Numbered from the stretch's first letter, positions 1-12,719 are shown. The stretch: 64,000 nucleotides of DNA from Nymphaea colorata (GCF_008831285.2 NC_045144.1:13071858-13135857), one strand, 5' to 3'. Notes: generated by a model not told the origin, from the sequence alone. Program-made: numbers and translations.

Positions 1-950
1 AATTTAATTTTCATTTTTTGACTTCATTTAGACCAAAACTCAAGTAATGACATAATAATAGAACAATGCTTGATGGTCTACAACTCCATTCCACTTTCAA
101 TAACTCTCTTTCTTTACAAGAAAATTTATGACAAAATATGCAAGCAATGTAAGAAATATAGATGTATGTGATGGTAGAAATGCTTTTAGATAAATGTTAT
201 GATAAAAATAAATTATTTATTTTTTAAGCATATAGAATCAATATATTCATGCATTCACATTCACTTGTGAAATTCACGAGTGATCAGAAACACTTTTCTA
301 AAAGAACTTAAGTAAGATATGATAGAGTTTTAGCTATGTAGTAACCAAATTATAGCAAAATTTTAAACATACTTAAGATCCTAAAAGAAGACTAAATTTA
401 TTCTAAAAGAAATCTTCAAAATATCCATATTGATTTATAAAGATTTCTAAATAATATTTACAAAGGTTTCTTGAGTCGAAAGTCTCTCAAATCAAAATGG
501 TTTAATCTATCAAATGATACTTCAAAATTTTCTCATCCAAAAGTCTTTGAGATATGAATCTTCAACATTATTTCTAAGTGTCATACCACATTTAGAGTGA
601 AGAAGATGTTTAAGTAAAAACGAAATACATCAAGAATAAGCATAACACTTAGATTAGTTATCCCTGGTAAAGACACCAAGAATGACCAATCATCGTACTG
701 ATGGGCGAGTCCATTTCTCTCTCTTTTCAAAACAAAACCTTATTTTTCTGAAGCACTTTAAAAACCAAAATAAATTTTGGGATGAAAACAAGTACATATT
801 CTCCCAGAAATATTTCAATCTAAAACAGAGGAGATGCATCGAGTGCATAAAGGATTATGATTTTAAAATATAATATCATCCAAAAAAGGCAAACGTGGTA
901 ACCAATGCCTTGAGCTGACATATGGAGGCAATGATATGCAACATGCTGAA
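1..950. other. AT-rich stretch without recognisable gene
   Basis: AT-rich sequence with no long or family-like reading frame on either strand. The 63-codon frame at 682-873 is lysine/phenylalanine-rich and looks like chance. I see no repeat, tRNA or LTR signature here. Confidence 0.5.
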
Positions 951-1755
951 TCACTCATTGACATTGTTGCATCCGGTTGTGAGGGAGATGGTTCGGCTGA
1001 TTTTGACACACACATGGGTTAGAGAGAAATAACAATGGAGAGATGAAGAGACAAAGGATGAGAGTTCGGGCGAGGAAAAAAGAGACAAGCAACAGGGAGA
1101 GTGCAGAGAGAGTGCTCGGTTGAAGGTGTGAGACGCTGCGAGTGAGAGGAGGCTGGCGGTAGAGAGAATGCGAGCAGAGATATGATAGAGTAGCCAAGGT
1201 GGGAAAGAGTGTGGGAGAGAGGGGGATGAGCAGAGAGAATGCGAGACAAACAAACGAAGGGGTGAGAGCTGGCGAGAGCGAGAGCATGAGCAGAAGTCTT
1301 GAAACATAGCAGGGGAAAATCTGGAAAAGCAAGAGGGTGGGAGATTGAAGACAAAAGAGAACACAAGAGGGTGTGAATGATAGAGGGGCAGCACACAGAA
1401 TGGTAGAGAGGAAAAGACAAGGGTTGAGGGCTTGTGGGAGAGAGAGAATGCATAGAGAAAACTTGGGACAGAGGGGAGACAAACAAAGTATGATGAGAGG
1501 AAGAGGGATAGAGCTGCAATAGAGTGCAAGACCGAAGGAGGAGACAGAAGAGACGGAAGAGACAGAGAGAGATCGAGACGGCTTACCTCAGCACTGCCGT
1601 TGCCCTTCACCTCCGCCGCTGCTGCACTTCCTTCTGCCTCCTGCTTCTCTGCGTCTGCACAACCCAGTGAGAGAGACAAAGAGGGAGAGCCGGCGTCGGG
1701 CTCCTCTTCACGTGGTGGAGTTCGGGTCTGGGTCTGGTCCCTAATCTAGTCCAAC
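951..1755 (-). repeat. R1 repeat, 5' part (GA/CT-rich, gypsy-LTR-like)
   Basis: Read on the minus strand this begins with a GC-rich block carrying the phrase CCAGACCCAGACCCG and GAAGAGGAGCCCGAC. A short purine-rich stretch around GCAGAGAAG follows, then a GAGGTAAGCC splice-donor-like site near 1587, then about 600 bases of CT-rich degenerate sequence. The same order is seen on the plus strand at 14.4, 33.4 and 39.1 kb. The serine/leucine-rich open frames here are composition artefacts. I infer a long non-coding LTR-type repeat. Confidence 0.6.
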
Positions 1756-2645
1756 ATGCAAGACACCACTCATTATATGATGCTATTGGGTTTTGATAAT
1801 ATGTTTGTCATTTATCCCACCTCACCGCTGCTCTCGCCTACTCGGAGCACAAACAATGCCAGATTCCAGGATATCATGCTATGTTATGCTTGGAGTGGTG
1901 GACCGAGTAACTTCCCTTAGAATACACTCTTCCTTGTTAGATTTCTCTACTACTGCAACATGTACATATTCATAGTATTTCGGGTCACCATAGAGGTTGT
2001 CTCCCAACTTAAGGTGGCCCAAGGTGCGCATGTGTATGTGTTTTGCACATATAAGAGTTGTAAATTAATGAATGAAATGTGAATGGAATGAATTGAATAC
2101 GACTACCAAAGTGTATTGTGACAATTGAGTAGATCCCTACATATTGAGGCATAAAAGGGACTATAGTGATAGTTTAAGAGAATGCATGTATACATCGTTA
2201 TGTTGAAGTGATTATGTTTCCTCATATGTTTGGTTCCAAATTTGAATTATCCTAGAGGGTTAAGGATTTATCTGGTTTGCCATCATACTATAAAGGCTAA
2301 GCCTTCTGTTGTTTTTTTTTTTCAGATTTCAATAGATTCAAACCAACAAGTTGATCAGAAGGGCCCAGCTCACATCCTACTAGGGAGTTTTTGTGCATAG
2401 TCGTACTGGTGCATCAAATTTTGAATCTATTGATGGCTTGCTTTTGTTAGACGATGTCAATGTTTTGTCATTGGGAGTTTTTGTCATGGGAATAATCTTT
2501 AACTATGTAAAATCAATTTTGTATAAATAGTCTTTTAGTGTATATATCAATTATTCATTTAGTGTATATATCAATTATTTACCTATAGTTATTTTGATGT
2601 GTACCTCATTTTTTATTGTTGTGTTGTCACACCTTATTGTGTTGT
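1756..2645 (+). repeat. R1 repeat, 3' part
   Basis: Shares ordered blocks with 20.4-21.2, 37.1-38.5, 40.4-41.1 and 46.5-47.0 kb: the TCGCCTACTCGGAGC block near 1831, the GGTTGTCTCCCAACT block near 1995, a GGCTAAGCCTTCTGTTG block followed by a T-tract and CAG near 2294-2325, and a GATCAGAAGGGCC block near 2355. Orientation is opposite to the R1 5' part at 951-1755, so the two halves meet head to head. No coding potential. Confidence 0.6.
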
Positions 2646-3640
2646 GTTGAAAGAGAAAAAATATGTGTAGGGGTAAAAAGTCAGGGTTTGATAGATTTTA
2701 TGTTAGGACATGTTGAGCACAACCCTTGCTTGGCTCCTCCTCCACTTGCTCCCATGTTCAAGTCACATAAAAAAAATAACCGGTGCTCATGCAGCAATCC
2801 AAGAGTTAGCATCTAATGTTGGTATTGCTATATGGCTGGCTTACAACTACATTAACAAGTTGGATGGAGAGCATGGGTACATACCTTTCATACCTTTTGG
2901 CTTAAAGAACCACCATCAAAGAAGGAGAGAAAATGCTATTGGAGAGTGGTGAAATGTAGACTATTGTAAGCTATTTTTAAAAGAAGCCAAGCATGGACCT
3001 CGGCTTTTACAGTATGCTTTGATTAGATGAGAATGAACATGCTCATTCATGACTAGACAAGTGTTTTAGTGATTGACTTTGACACTAAAATGAAAATGAA
3101 CACTCATCGGTGACCCTTTGCACAATTTGTAAGCTTCAATCATCATGCAAAAAGTTGCATATTTATGATGTTTTCCTATATGACCAAACAATAAATAGTT
3201 TTATGTGGTTGTTTGCATGGTGTCCACCCATAGGGGGTGATAATCAATGGGGACAATGTCATTACTGGTGTCATAACACATGTATGGCTGAATGTGCATC
3301 GCTGCATTTCCTTGTAGCACATATTTCAACACATAAATCATACCAAAAATCTAGTTTTAAGGATGCCTCTCTAAGTGCAGCATGAAGTCTCAAGATGAAG
3401 TACCATTTTTTATTTTCATGGGTGGAAACGATTGACATATACGCATTATAGAACAACCAGAGGTTGGAGAGACTGATTGAGGACAAAGAAAAAAAGGTGC
3501 TTTCATACGACCAACTTGTACATATGAAATCTCTTGAGCACTATGAAATCTTTTTGCAAAATATTGGAGGAACATTAAAGTCCAGATCTGAACCCAACTT
3601 GTACATAGGCATGTGTTGTGTAGAGCCGATAGCTTGGGGC
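2646..3640. other. Unassigned intergenic sequence
   Basis: About 1 kb with short open frames (2616-2816, 2710-2952, 3110-3385, 3464-3697, all +). None shows a motif I recognise. The frame near 3464 is lysine/glutamate-rich and could be a decayed coding piece, but nothing supports an assignment. Confidence 0.35.
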
Positions 3641-4405
3641 TTTTTGGCATCAAGTGTAAAGCAAGAAAAGGGAAAGAAGGAGAGCCTCTGGGAGTAGAGG
3701 AGAGAAGAAAAATAGGAAGAGAGAAGAGGAGGCAGAAGAGCAGAAGCAGAACTCTCACGATCTCTCTTGGTCTCTCTCTCTCTCTCTCTCTCTCCCCCAC
3801 ATTTTCATTCTCTCACGATCTCTCTCTCATTCTCACTCTCTCACGATCTGTCTCTCGTTCTTTTGATCTCTCGATCTCTTCCTCTTGTTCTCACTCTCAC
3901 GATCTCCCCCTCGTTCTCACTCACTCTATGCTCTTCCCCTATTCTCTTTCATTTTCTGCTCTCTCTCACTTGTTTCCTTTGCTAGCTGACACCAGGCATG
4001 ACGGAACCAATTTTTTCCTCCATTCTCCCTTCCACCTCCTCTTCTTCTTCCTCTATTTCCTTCTCCCTCTACTCTTCCGCCTCATTTTCTTCCTTTGCTC
4101 CTGCCTCCTCTTTCTCCCTCTACGCCTCCGTCTTCTTTCTTCTTCCTCTACTCCTACCTCTTCTTTCTTCCATTGCTTCTCCATCTCCTATTCATTTGCC
4201 TCTGCTTCTGACTCCTCTTTCTCCCACTGCTTGTCTACCTTGTGTTCTTTCTTCTTCTTCCTTTTTTTTCCTTCCCTTGACGCCAAGAGGAAGCCCTCAA
4301 GCCATTAGGCTCCTTTTAGCATGCATACGTGCTTGGGTTTCCAGTATGGACCAAAACCCAGAACCACCCAAGGACTTACATAAAAACAAACCGTTAGGTA
4401 TTACA
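3641..4405 (-). repeat. LTR-like end of a gypsy (chromovirus-type) element, R1 family
   Basis: On the minus strand the sequence starts TGTAATACCTAACGG at 4405 and runs through a GA-rich stretch into a CT-rich stretch. It is directly preceded (4406-4440) by AAGGGGGGTAGGA and a CGAGGATGAAG box, the usual polypurine-tract neighbourhood at the 3' end of plant chromovirus gypsy elements. This is the best evidence that R1 sequences are gypsy LTRs. The element body is not present beyond about 4445. Confidence 0.6.
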
Positions 4406-4420
4406 TCCTACCCCCCTTAA
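4406..4420 (-). other. Polypurine tract of gypsy element
   Basis: Minus-strand AAGGGGGGTAGGA sits immediately before an LTR-like TGTAATACC start. This is the site from which plus-strand DNA synthesis is primed in LTR retrotransposons. Confidence 0.6.
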
Positions 4421-4795
4421 ATAAAACTTCATCCTCGAAGTTTAGAATGTACCTCAATACAAATACAAGTATGTACACATTTTTCACATGTCGCATTGAG
4501 CTCCCATGAGCATTCCTTTAATCAATAGTGCTACCAATCCATGTTTACTATTGGAATCTGCTTAGTACAAAGTACTCATTCGCTTTGGTTTCTTCCATCA
4601 TAAAATCATTTTATAACTGAATATCTTTGAAATCAATCACACATGTATGATTCGATACATACTTTTAAAATATGAAGACATGAAAAACGTCATAAAAATG
4701 ACTCAACTCTATAGCAATGTCAATCTATATGCCACCTCTCTAACTTTCTACAATATTTCAAAAGATGTAACATGCCTTAGGCTCAATTTTTCCCT

Positions 4796-5235
4796 TACAT
4801 ATATGTTACACATATATGTATATATAACATGTAAACATATAATAATGTGTGCATATATTTAACATATGAATATGTTACATATACAATTTTATATGCATAT
4901 GTAACACATATATGTACATATATTATCATATACATATATATGTGATCCATACATTGTTTGTATATGTATGCTCATATACATATTATACATATATATGTAT
5001 ATGTATAACATATACGTATATATGTTTGTATATACTATCTGTACACAATAACATATATGTGTGTTATATAATACACATATATACATATAATATACATAGC
5101 ACATATGCATATAACTTATATACATACATATGCTATCTATATATATATGTATGTATGTATATATGTTATGTATGTTATGTACTTATATGTAACATATATA
5201 GAATACATGTATATAACATACATATATAAGTACAT
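4796..5235. repeat. Low-complexity ACATATA/TATATG tract
   Basis: About 440 bases built almost only of ATA, CAT and TATG words (repeated ACATATAT, GTATATG). It produces tyrosine/isoleucine-rich shadow frames on both strands. It is a degenerate microsatellite directly upstream of a copia 5' LTR. Confidence 0.85.
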
Positions 5236-5291
5236 AAAACCAAAAGATAGATGTTTTGAAGGGCAAAAAAAACCTTCAAACTCATCGTCAT

Positions 5292-5582
5292 TGTTGAGAA
5301 AAGGTTATGTTTTGAGGTTTTCTGTATTTAGGGCTTTATTGTTAGGTAGTTTTTTGAATTTTCAATACTTATTGGACTCTTTATGTAAAGGGTTAAACAT
5401 AACCCTAATCAGTTTTTTTATATTAGAAGTGTGGGAGCCGTAACAAGTTAACGAGCTCTCTTCTCTCTCTTGTCTCTTCTCTCACGTTCTCTCTTCTCTC
5501 TCATTCTCTCTTCTCTACCTTCTCTCAACTATTTCTCTCCTCTCTGTCATCATTCTTACTGGTTTTACACTGAAGATCAACA
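5292..5582 (+). repeat. 5' LTR of copia copy C0
   Basis: Begins TGTTGAGAAAAGG and ends ATCAACA right before the tRNA-Met primer site. The 3' half is CT-rich (TCTCTCTTCTCTC), as in the LTR at 24066. The start was chosen from the TG dinucleotide and is approximate. Confidence 0.6.
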
Positions 5583-6194
5583 CGGTATCAGAGCGGACAG
5601 TCTTGGGGACCCTACTGAAGCTGTTCTAAACCAGCAAGTTCCCTCGTTCTCCTATTCTTCATCAACGTCTGGGTGCTGTCTATCTTTCTTGACTGAAAAA
5701 ACATAAAAGGTATTTCTCAGCCTGTCGAGGGTTAGGGTTTTGATCATAAATATGTAAATATGTAGACGTGATCAGAAACCCTAACCCATGTCGACTGCAG
5801 TTGGTGGTAGAACCACTAGCATGTGTAGACACTTTTTTTTTGTCGCTTGAAGATAAACATATGAGTTAATTTCTGCTGCGAATGTGTGCCTGTCGTGGAA
5901 TTCCAAACCTTGACCTGATGTTGCAGAAATAATGGGTTGCAAGTCAGCAAATTTGTTATTTGGTGTTTAGTTGCTGCCGCAGTGGGATTCTGCCTCTTTT
6001 CCTTTGTGTATAGTTGCTGTTGCAATGGAATTCTGTTGTGGTGTTGCAAAAAAAAGGAGAACAAAATTAAGAATAAGATTCAACCGTGGAATAGCAGTGG
6101 ATATTCTTCTTTGGGGTAGATTATCTTCACATCATATTAAGTAAGATTCAATCGCCTGTGGTATTCTATATTTGTTTATCTTCAAGGATCTATC

Positions 6195-9100
6195 ATGGCT
6201 GCCAATAAGTCTCTACAACACGAATCTGAAAATCAGCAAACTAAGGCTGGTGTAGAGTACAAGACATTCTCGAATCCCTTTTCTTTTGGATCTACTATCA
6301 AACTTGATGGATCTAATTATGATGTTTGGGCCAGAACTTTCATGCTTTCAGTCGTTGGACATAGAAAGAAATATATATTAGAAGAAGATGAACCAACAGA
6401 AAAAATTGACAAGTATGCACGGTGGAAGGAAGAAAGGAGCATAATTAGTGTTTGGCTTATGAATAGCACTCAGCCTCATATAGCTGTTGGGCTTTGCTAT
6501 TATAATACATCTAAAGATATGTGGAATTCTCTCCAGCAGTACTCTCAAGACAAGAACATCAGCAAAATTCTACAAGTTCAGCAAGAACTATTACAAATGG
6601 AGCAAGGTGACATGGATTTAACTTAATACTTTACGAAATTGAAGTTTACTTATGAAAAGATGAACTCTTTAAAACCTCCCTGCAAGCATTGTCTCAAATC
6701 TCACATGGAGCAAATGATAGCGGTTAAAGTTCTAGTTGGACTATCATCAGATTATTCTGCAGCCAAGGCTCAAATGCTTACAGGGTCAGATTTTCCTGAT
6801 CTTGAGGAGGCCTTCAACAGGTTGAATAGATTGGCTGTTACTCTTCCTCCATCTACAAATAATTCACAGCCATATGCACTTGCTTCATTTGGAGGAGGAC
6901 GTAATGCACAATACTCTTCTCGTGGTAGAGGAAGAGGTCGTGGTCTAGGAGGACGGTGAAGACTCCAATGCACTTATTGTGGTCGTCTTGGTCACTTAGA
7001 GGACGTGCTGGAACAAAGTGGTAAACCGAACACATCTGCGTCCACGACTGTGACATCCTCATCCATTCCAGCTCCAAACTCACAGTCCACTAGTATGGTT
7101 CCTAAGGTGAATCCAACTGCTGTTTCGGTAGATGCCACTTCTCTCAAGTTAACTCTGACTGAACTTGACTTAATAGAACATCGATCAAATACTGCACCTT
7201 CCACCTCATCGACTTCTCCTGCTATCACAAATTCAGCATTTTCTGGAGGCAGAACTCCTTCTAATGGTTGTTGGATAATTGATTCTGGAGCATCTAAACA
7301 CTTTTGTAGAGATACTAGTATTTCAAACTTGCAGAAATTTTATCCCTCACAATATGTTCGATTAGCAGATGGGAGACTATCTCCGGTTGAAAGGACATGG
7401 AGATATCTGCCTATCTCCATCTTTACATGTTTATGAAGTGCTATATACCCCTGAATTCTCAAAGAACCTGTTATCTGTAAGCAAAATTACTAAAGAGATG
7501 AATTGTCGAGTTATTTTTGACCCTGGTACTTGTGTATTTCAGGACCTATCGACTAGGAGGAAGATTGGTGGAGGCCATGAGAGAGATGGAATCTATTTCC
7601 TGGATACATCCGTTAAAGAGGCGTCGCTTTTAGTTTATTCACCCTCAAGTGCATTCTAATGGCATCTTAGACTTGGTCATCCATCCTTTTCTAAACTTCG
7701 GCAGTTATGTCCTCAGATTTCTTCTTCAACCTCCATTGAGTGTGAAGCTTGTCAATTAGGCAAGCATAGTCGTACATCTTTTCCTGCGAGTCAAAGTCAG
7801 TCTAGCCAAAATCTATTTGATTTGGTCCATGTTGATGTATGGAGACCTAGTCGGGTTCCGAGTCGGTTCTCATCTCGTTATTATCTTTCCATTGTTGATG
7901 ATTTTTCTCGAGTCTCTTGAGTGTTTTTGATGAAAGACAGATCTGAAGCTTCTTGTATATTCAAATCTTTCATCTTGGAAATAATATACTTCCCTACTTG
8001 ATTTCTACAAATCACATGGTATTATGCCACAATTTACATGTCCTCACACATCTCAACAAAATGGTGTAGTTGAAAGAAAACACAGACATTTGTTGGAGGT
8101 AGCCCGCACTATCATGATTCATTCTCATATGCCTACCAAATTTTGGAGAAATGCAATCTTAACCGCATGTTACCTAATAAATAGAATGTCATCATCTTCA
8201 ATAGACAACAAAATATAAATTCAAATCCTTTACCCAAATAAGGCCTTGTTCTATTTACCTCCACGTGTATTTGAATGCACATGTTTTGTACATCGACTTG
8301 GACCAAATCGAGACAAATTAGCTGCGCAAGCAACTAAATGTGTATTTGTGGGATACTCTCGAAATCAAAAGGGGTACCGATGCTTCGATCCTATATCTAA
8401 TCAAGAGTTAGTCAGTGTCGATGTAACCTTCCACGAGTCATCTATGTTCTTTGTTGCAAGCCCTTTACATCCTCAGTCAGAGATGCCCTCTTCTGTTCCA
8501 CTTCCAATTCCTCCTGTTCCACTTGAGTCCATTCCGTTTATATCGTCTCCTACCTGTTCCAATTCCTCCATTCCACGGTTTAAAGACCATCCTCTTATGT
8601 ATTTAAGAAGGAATTCATCATCTAATGACTTTGCACCCTCTTGTTCTCAGGAGGTACGTAATTCTGACTTACATAATATGCCTGAGTGTTCCATTGATGC
8701 TTCAAATCCTTATGATTTACCTATTGCACTACGTAAAGGGATTAGACAATGCACAATTCATCATCTTTCTAAATGTTAGTACGTCTCATTTGGTAGATCA
8801 GATGTGCAAATTTATTGATGCCTTGTCAGCTACTTCAGTTCCTATCTCTCATGAACATGCTCTTTTGGACTCTAAGTGGAACCAAGCAATGAAGGAGGAG
8901 ATGGACTCCCTGATTTCTCGCCACACTTGGGATCTGGTTGAACCTCCACCTGGTGCAGATATTGTTGGCTCAAAATGGGTCTTTACTATCAAGTATAACT
9001 CCGATGGTACAGTTGAGCGACACAAGGCAAGGTTGGTAGCAAAAGGTTACACACAGACGTATGGCATTGATTTTTTTGAAACTTTCTCCCCGGTTGCCCG

Positions 9101-9545
9101 CTTGGGTATTATACGGCTAATTATATCTATTGTTGTTCATCATGGATGAAATATGTACCAATTAGATGTGAAAAATGTTTTTCTATATGGAGATTTATCT
9201 GAAGTGGTTTATATGCCGCAACCACCATGCTTTGAGAAACAGGGGGAGTGTACCAAGGTATGTTTATTAAAAAAGGCTATATACGGTTTGAAGCAGTCCT
9301 AGAGCATGGTTTCAGAAATTGTTTGATGTTGTATCCAAGTTCGGGTTTCATAGATCTCATTTAGATCATTCATTGTTCATAAAAAGGTCCTCACGAGGTA
9401 TGGTGGTTATGGTGACATATGTGGATGGCGTTATTTTAACTGGTGACAACAAGCAAGAAATACATGATACAAAAAAGCATCTTCAACAACACTTTGTTAC
9501 TAAAGACCTTGGTTCTCTACGTTACTTCTTGGAGATAGAAGTAGC
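6195..9545 (+). pseudogene. Copia gag-pol remnant (C0)
   Basis: Ordered pieces of one polyprotein in several frames. 6195-6626: gag with the KLDGSNYDVWA motif, close to the gag of the 41-46 kb element. About 6960: a damaged zinc knuckle (CTYCGRLGH, last Cys lost). 7270: aspartic protease WIIDSGASKHF. About 7665: pre-integrase WHLRLGH. 7820-8210: integrase, with CPHTSQQNGVVERKH near 8040. 8246-9149: linker and first RT part ([15 protein letters not shown]). 9319-9545: RT with a YVDG version of the YVDD box. Many frameshifts and stops make it inactive. Confidence 0.85.
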
Positions 9546-10204
9546 AAGACAAAGGGAGAGTAGGAGAGAGTGGGCAAGGGACACTGGAAAGAAATCAAAC
9601 GAGGAGGAGGGAACTGGAGAGAGAGAGTGGTGGTGTGAGAAACGGCACACAAGGTGAGAGTGCGTGCGTGTGAGAGGGCTCAGACGAGAAAAAAGGGCAG
9701 AGGGAGTGCATGAGATCGGTAGAGAGTGCGAGAGCCAGCGAAAGGGAACAAGAGCGAGAGAGAGAGAGAGTTTGGTCGAGGGCTCGATGGAGAAAACAAG
9801 AGAGAGCGGGGATGAGAGATTGAGAGCAATGAGGAGTGCGTGAGCGACGGAAAGTGAGTAGGCGAGAGGGTGTGAGAGTGACAGACAATGAGAAAGATCG
9901 AAAGGGAGAGAAAAATCAAAAGAACAAGGGAGAGCGAGAGAGAACTCACCGCTCTGCCGCCACTTTCTCATTCTCTTCCTCAACTTCCGCCTCGATCTCC
10001 TTCTTCCTCAGTTCCTCTTCTTCCGCTTCCTCAAGCTACTTCTTCTTCCTCAACTCTGTCGCCCCTTCCCTTCCTCTGTTCTTCTTCTTCCTCACTACCG
10101 CCTCCTCTTCCTTTTGCTGCTCTTTCACCCCTCCTTTTTTGCTTCACCACAGACGCCGAGAGGAACCCCACCCACTGCTACCTATTCGACCGTTAAGCGT
10201 TACA
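9546..10204 (-). repeat. R1-family LTR fragment
   Basis: On the minus strand it begins TGTAACGCTTAACGG at 10204, like the LTR start at 4405. It is GA-rich to about 9950, shows a GCGGTGAGTT splice-donor-like site near 9951, then is CT-rich to 9546 where it abuts the truncated copia RT. The long serine/leucine frames (9522-9983, 9836-10249) come from the simple composition. Confidence 0.55.
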
Positions 10205-11224
10205 TTTGTTCATTTATTGCTCAATTGCATTGGATATAGCATCAAATAGCTAACAATTGCATGATTGTAATCAGAAATCGTTAATACAGTAAGTTGTCGC
10301 AATCAATATGGGCATAATGAACAGTGGACGTTTACCTGCCCCCACAAACTTCAGCAAACACAGAATACTTCAAAAGAAATGGAATCCATCTGCTTGACCA
10401 AGAACTAAAATTTTTTATTCGGTGGATTTTTCCTTCCCTGGTGGAGATAACCAGCACCATCTAGCCAATCAGATACCAGAGGTTGAATGTGCTCTCCAAC
10501 TCACATCCCCAGTTTCTTCACTTCTCTAAAACCAATGTCACACAACTCTCATTGCAAAGAAAGAGTCTTTCATGAACAAACATTTGCATAAATTAGGAAA
10601 GTGCATTTACAAAAGGAAAAAAAAGGCATATGCAAAAGATGAACAATGGGTACTTTTGGAATGAGATTGTATTTCTTTTATGGCATCAGCCCCCAAATTT
10701 ATACAAGAACTCTATAAGCACAAGGATGAGCTTTCAGATACGACTGAATGACGAGGACATCAATCTATAATGCCAGAATAATCAAATACTGTAATGATGA
10801 TGCACTACAAAATTGGAAGCATGAGCGGAGATGTGGATTGAAGAATAATGGCCAGATTCAGCTGCACAATTTCCCCAGGTCAATTTCATTTACAAGGAAA
10901 GCTTGCCACCGGAGGTATGTCTTAGTCAGAAATTCTTCCCCAACAACAGCCGAAGATGATACCAAGGCCTTGACATGTTCTCTGTACTTGAAAATAATCA
11001 CCAATTAAAGGCCAGACAATGGAGTCCAAGGGAATTGCAGTTGCTGCAAAAAAGCTTGATCCAGTTCAATCTGGAGACCTGTACTTATATTCTGCACTTC
11101 AAAGCAGTTATTAAGAAAATGCACTGACGTTCTGCACTTCAAAACAGATTTTAAGAAACCTAACAGGATCATCAGAAGATGAATCACTGGTATGGCAAAC
11201 AGCTGCCCCTCAGATTCAGAAAAG
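10205..11224 (-). other. 3' flank and probable 3' UTR of the CPBP-protease gene
   Basis: No mobile-element sequence recognised. It lies directly downstream (minus sense) of the stop codon at 11225-11227, so the proximal part should be 3' UTR. The plus-strand frame at 10748-11008 and the minus frame at 11005-11334 have no family signature. No poly(A) site can be assigned with confidence. Confidence 0.45.
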
Positions 11225-11516
11225 TTAAGGGATCTTGTTCCTTGAAGAGAACTGTTTTGGATGAAAGAATACAGCCACAGTTGCAATGAGTCCAACTCCA
11301 AGCACTCCACCAAATGGATGCCATAAATGTGCACCTGCTATCCAGAATGGAGTAAACTGGTTGTACTTTATGAAACCACCAGATCTAGTTATGAAAGCAG
11401 TGGAAGTGATTCCAGCTCGAACTCCGATCACTGCAGCGAGACTACCATTTGCTCTTTCCTTGATAGCACTTAATGCCAAAGATAGCAGCCAATGACCCGG
11501 TATCAATGGCAGGGAC
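11225..11516 (-). CDS. CPBP-protease fusion gene, last exon with stop
   Basis: Acceptor GCATTGCAG above 11516; entry in phase 2 completes a TGG codon. It encodes SLPLIPGHWLLSLALSA.., ..GSLAAVIGVRAGI.., an IAGAHLWHPFGGVLG segment with histidines that could serve the metal site, and a final helix (GLIATVAVFFHPKQ) before TAA at 11225-11227. It completes the C-terminal CPBP domain. Confidence 0.87.
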
Positions 11517-12264
11517 CTGCAATGCAAACATGAAATGAGGCTTTAATAGTAGACAGCAAAGGTCGCTATCTTTTGCATATATCGAGTAATTGTTGAACAT
11601 ACATGTGTGTTTGTATAAAGGAATAATGGTGGTTCTAAGCCATGACTATGAGGTGGTTCACAGCCTTGCTTTATGTTGATCTATGCATGGTCCATGAAAC
11701 CATACATGTGTGTTCATTGTGGCTTCTTACCATTTCAGCAGGCTTAATTTTCTTAAGCACATTATGAAATGATGACAAATGGATGGCTCAGAATTCATGA
11801 ATGCAGAAACGTAGAAAAGAGCTCCAAGAAATCAGATGGGTTCAATTTTAGCTCATACAAAGAGTAAATAAAACCTATTAAACATGATCCAAAACTTGAT
11901 TTTTCTTTTCGAATGACAGGTCTATGCAAATTAAGTGCATATTACCATGAGTTATTGTAGCTTTTAGTGGTATGGTACTCTCATCATGCTTTCTCAGTGA
12001 GTTCGTTTTTCACATGACAGTTTTACCCAACTTAATTTCTTTTGTTCTTATTTAAAGCTAGCAGCCATTTCACAAAATAGACTTCCAATGTTCATGAGGG
12101 AATGGTAGGAATAATGGACACTACATCCTCTTAATAAAGAAACTTGAAAGAATGCAACAAGGTAAAAGATAGGACTAAACCTCAAGTACAATATTAACTG
12201 ACAAAGAGGTAGTTATGCCCCGTTATATATTCAAAATGGAAAAAAGTGAAGGAGGATATCATAC
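11517..12264 (-). other. Intron of 748 bp
   Basis: Bounded by GT at 12264-12263 and AG at 11518-11517 (minus sense). AT-rich, with no coding or mobile-element sequence recognised. Confidence 0.75.
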
Positions 12265-12578
12265 CATTGGAATATAGCAAAACCAAGGCCAGAAAGAATA
12301 ACTGCCTTACGATATCCAAGATCAGCAGCTATTTCTTCAGGCAACCATGATCTGAAAATTAGTTCTTCCACCACAGCAGAACTTACTGATGTAACAATGC
12401 CACGCACAACAATTATGAACAGTTCTCCAAAGGCTTTAAGCTTCCCACCGATGCTTGTTGATGAAAATAAAGGATTTTGAGGCAAATCAAAACTTGCATA
12501 ACCAAGAAAAGAGTTTAAAACATGTATTAACATGACAAGAACGATCCCACCAGCAAAGCCCTTGAGCATATTATGAAG
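12265..12578 (-). CDS. CPBP-protease fusion gene, exon with the EExxxR protease motif
   Basis: Acceptor TTTTGCAG above 12578 and donor CAATG/GTATGA below 12265; phase 0 in, phase 2 out. It encodes about 104 residues: a hydrophobic helix (GGIVLVMLIHVLNSFLG), a second helix (LFIIVVRGIVTSVSSA), and the CPBP/Rce1 motif 1 EELIFR at exon residues 71-76, whose glutamates are expected to be catalytic. It ends GFAIFQ, where many CPBP proteases have FxxxH. In this family the histidine position is often Gln, so the activity may be unusual. Confidence 0.88.
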
Positions 12579-12719
12579 CTGCAAAATCAAAATAGTTATT
12601 CATTTAACAATGGCAACTGAACGTAAGCAACTAAGTTCATGATCAAGCAGCAACTCCATGCCTCATTGCAAAAAAATATCTAGTCGAAGAACAAACCTAG
12701 ACTTCTTTTGAAGCTTGGT

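Larger units (their letters stand above)
5292..9545 (+). mobile_element. Ty1/copia element (copy C0), 5' LTR present, truncated in RT
   Basis: The 5' LTR is about 5292-5582 (TG..CA), followed directly by a primer-binding site matching the 3' end of initiator tRNA-Met with one mismatch (CGGTATCAGAGC, 5583-5594). An untranslated leader and broken gag-pol follow. The element stops abruptly near 9545 inside the reverse transcriptase, just after the DLGSLRYFLEIEVAR block, where GA-rich R1 sequence begins. No 3' LTR is seen. Confidence 0.8.

Noticed and set aside
951-1679. Long serine/leucine-rich open frames (also at 3613-4420, 9522-10249, 18084-18523, 33599-34096, 39208-39966)
   Set aside because: They follow GA/CT-rich simple composition, occur in several overlapping frames and on both strands, and sit in R1 repeats. 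No domain or codon-like pattern.
4889-5443. Tyrosine/isoleucine-rich frames on both strands
   Set aside because: Produced by the ACATATA/TATATG low-complexity tract.
10748-11008. 86-codon plus-strand frame near the gene end
   Set aside because: Lies opposite the likely 3' UTR of the protease gene and has no recognisable motif.
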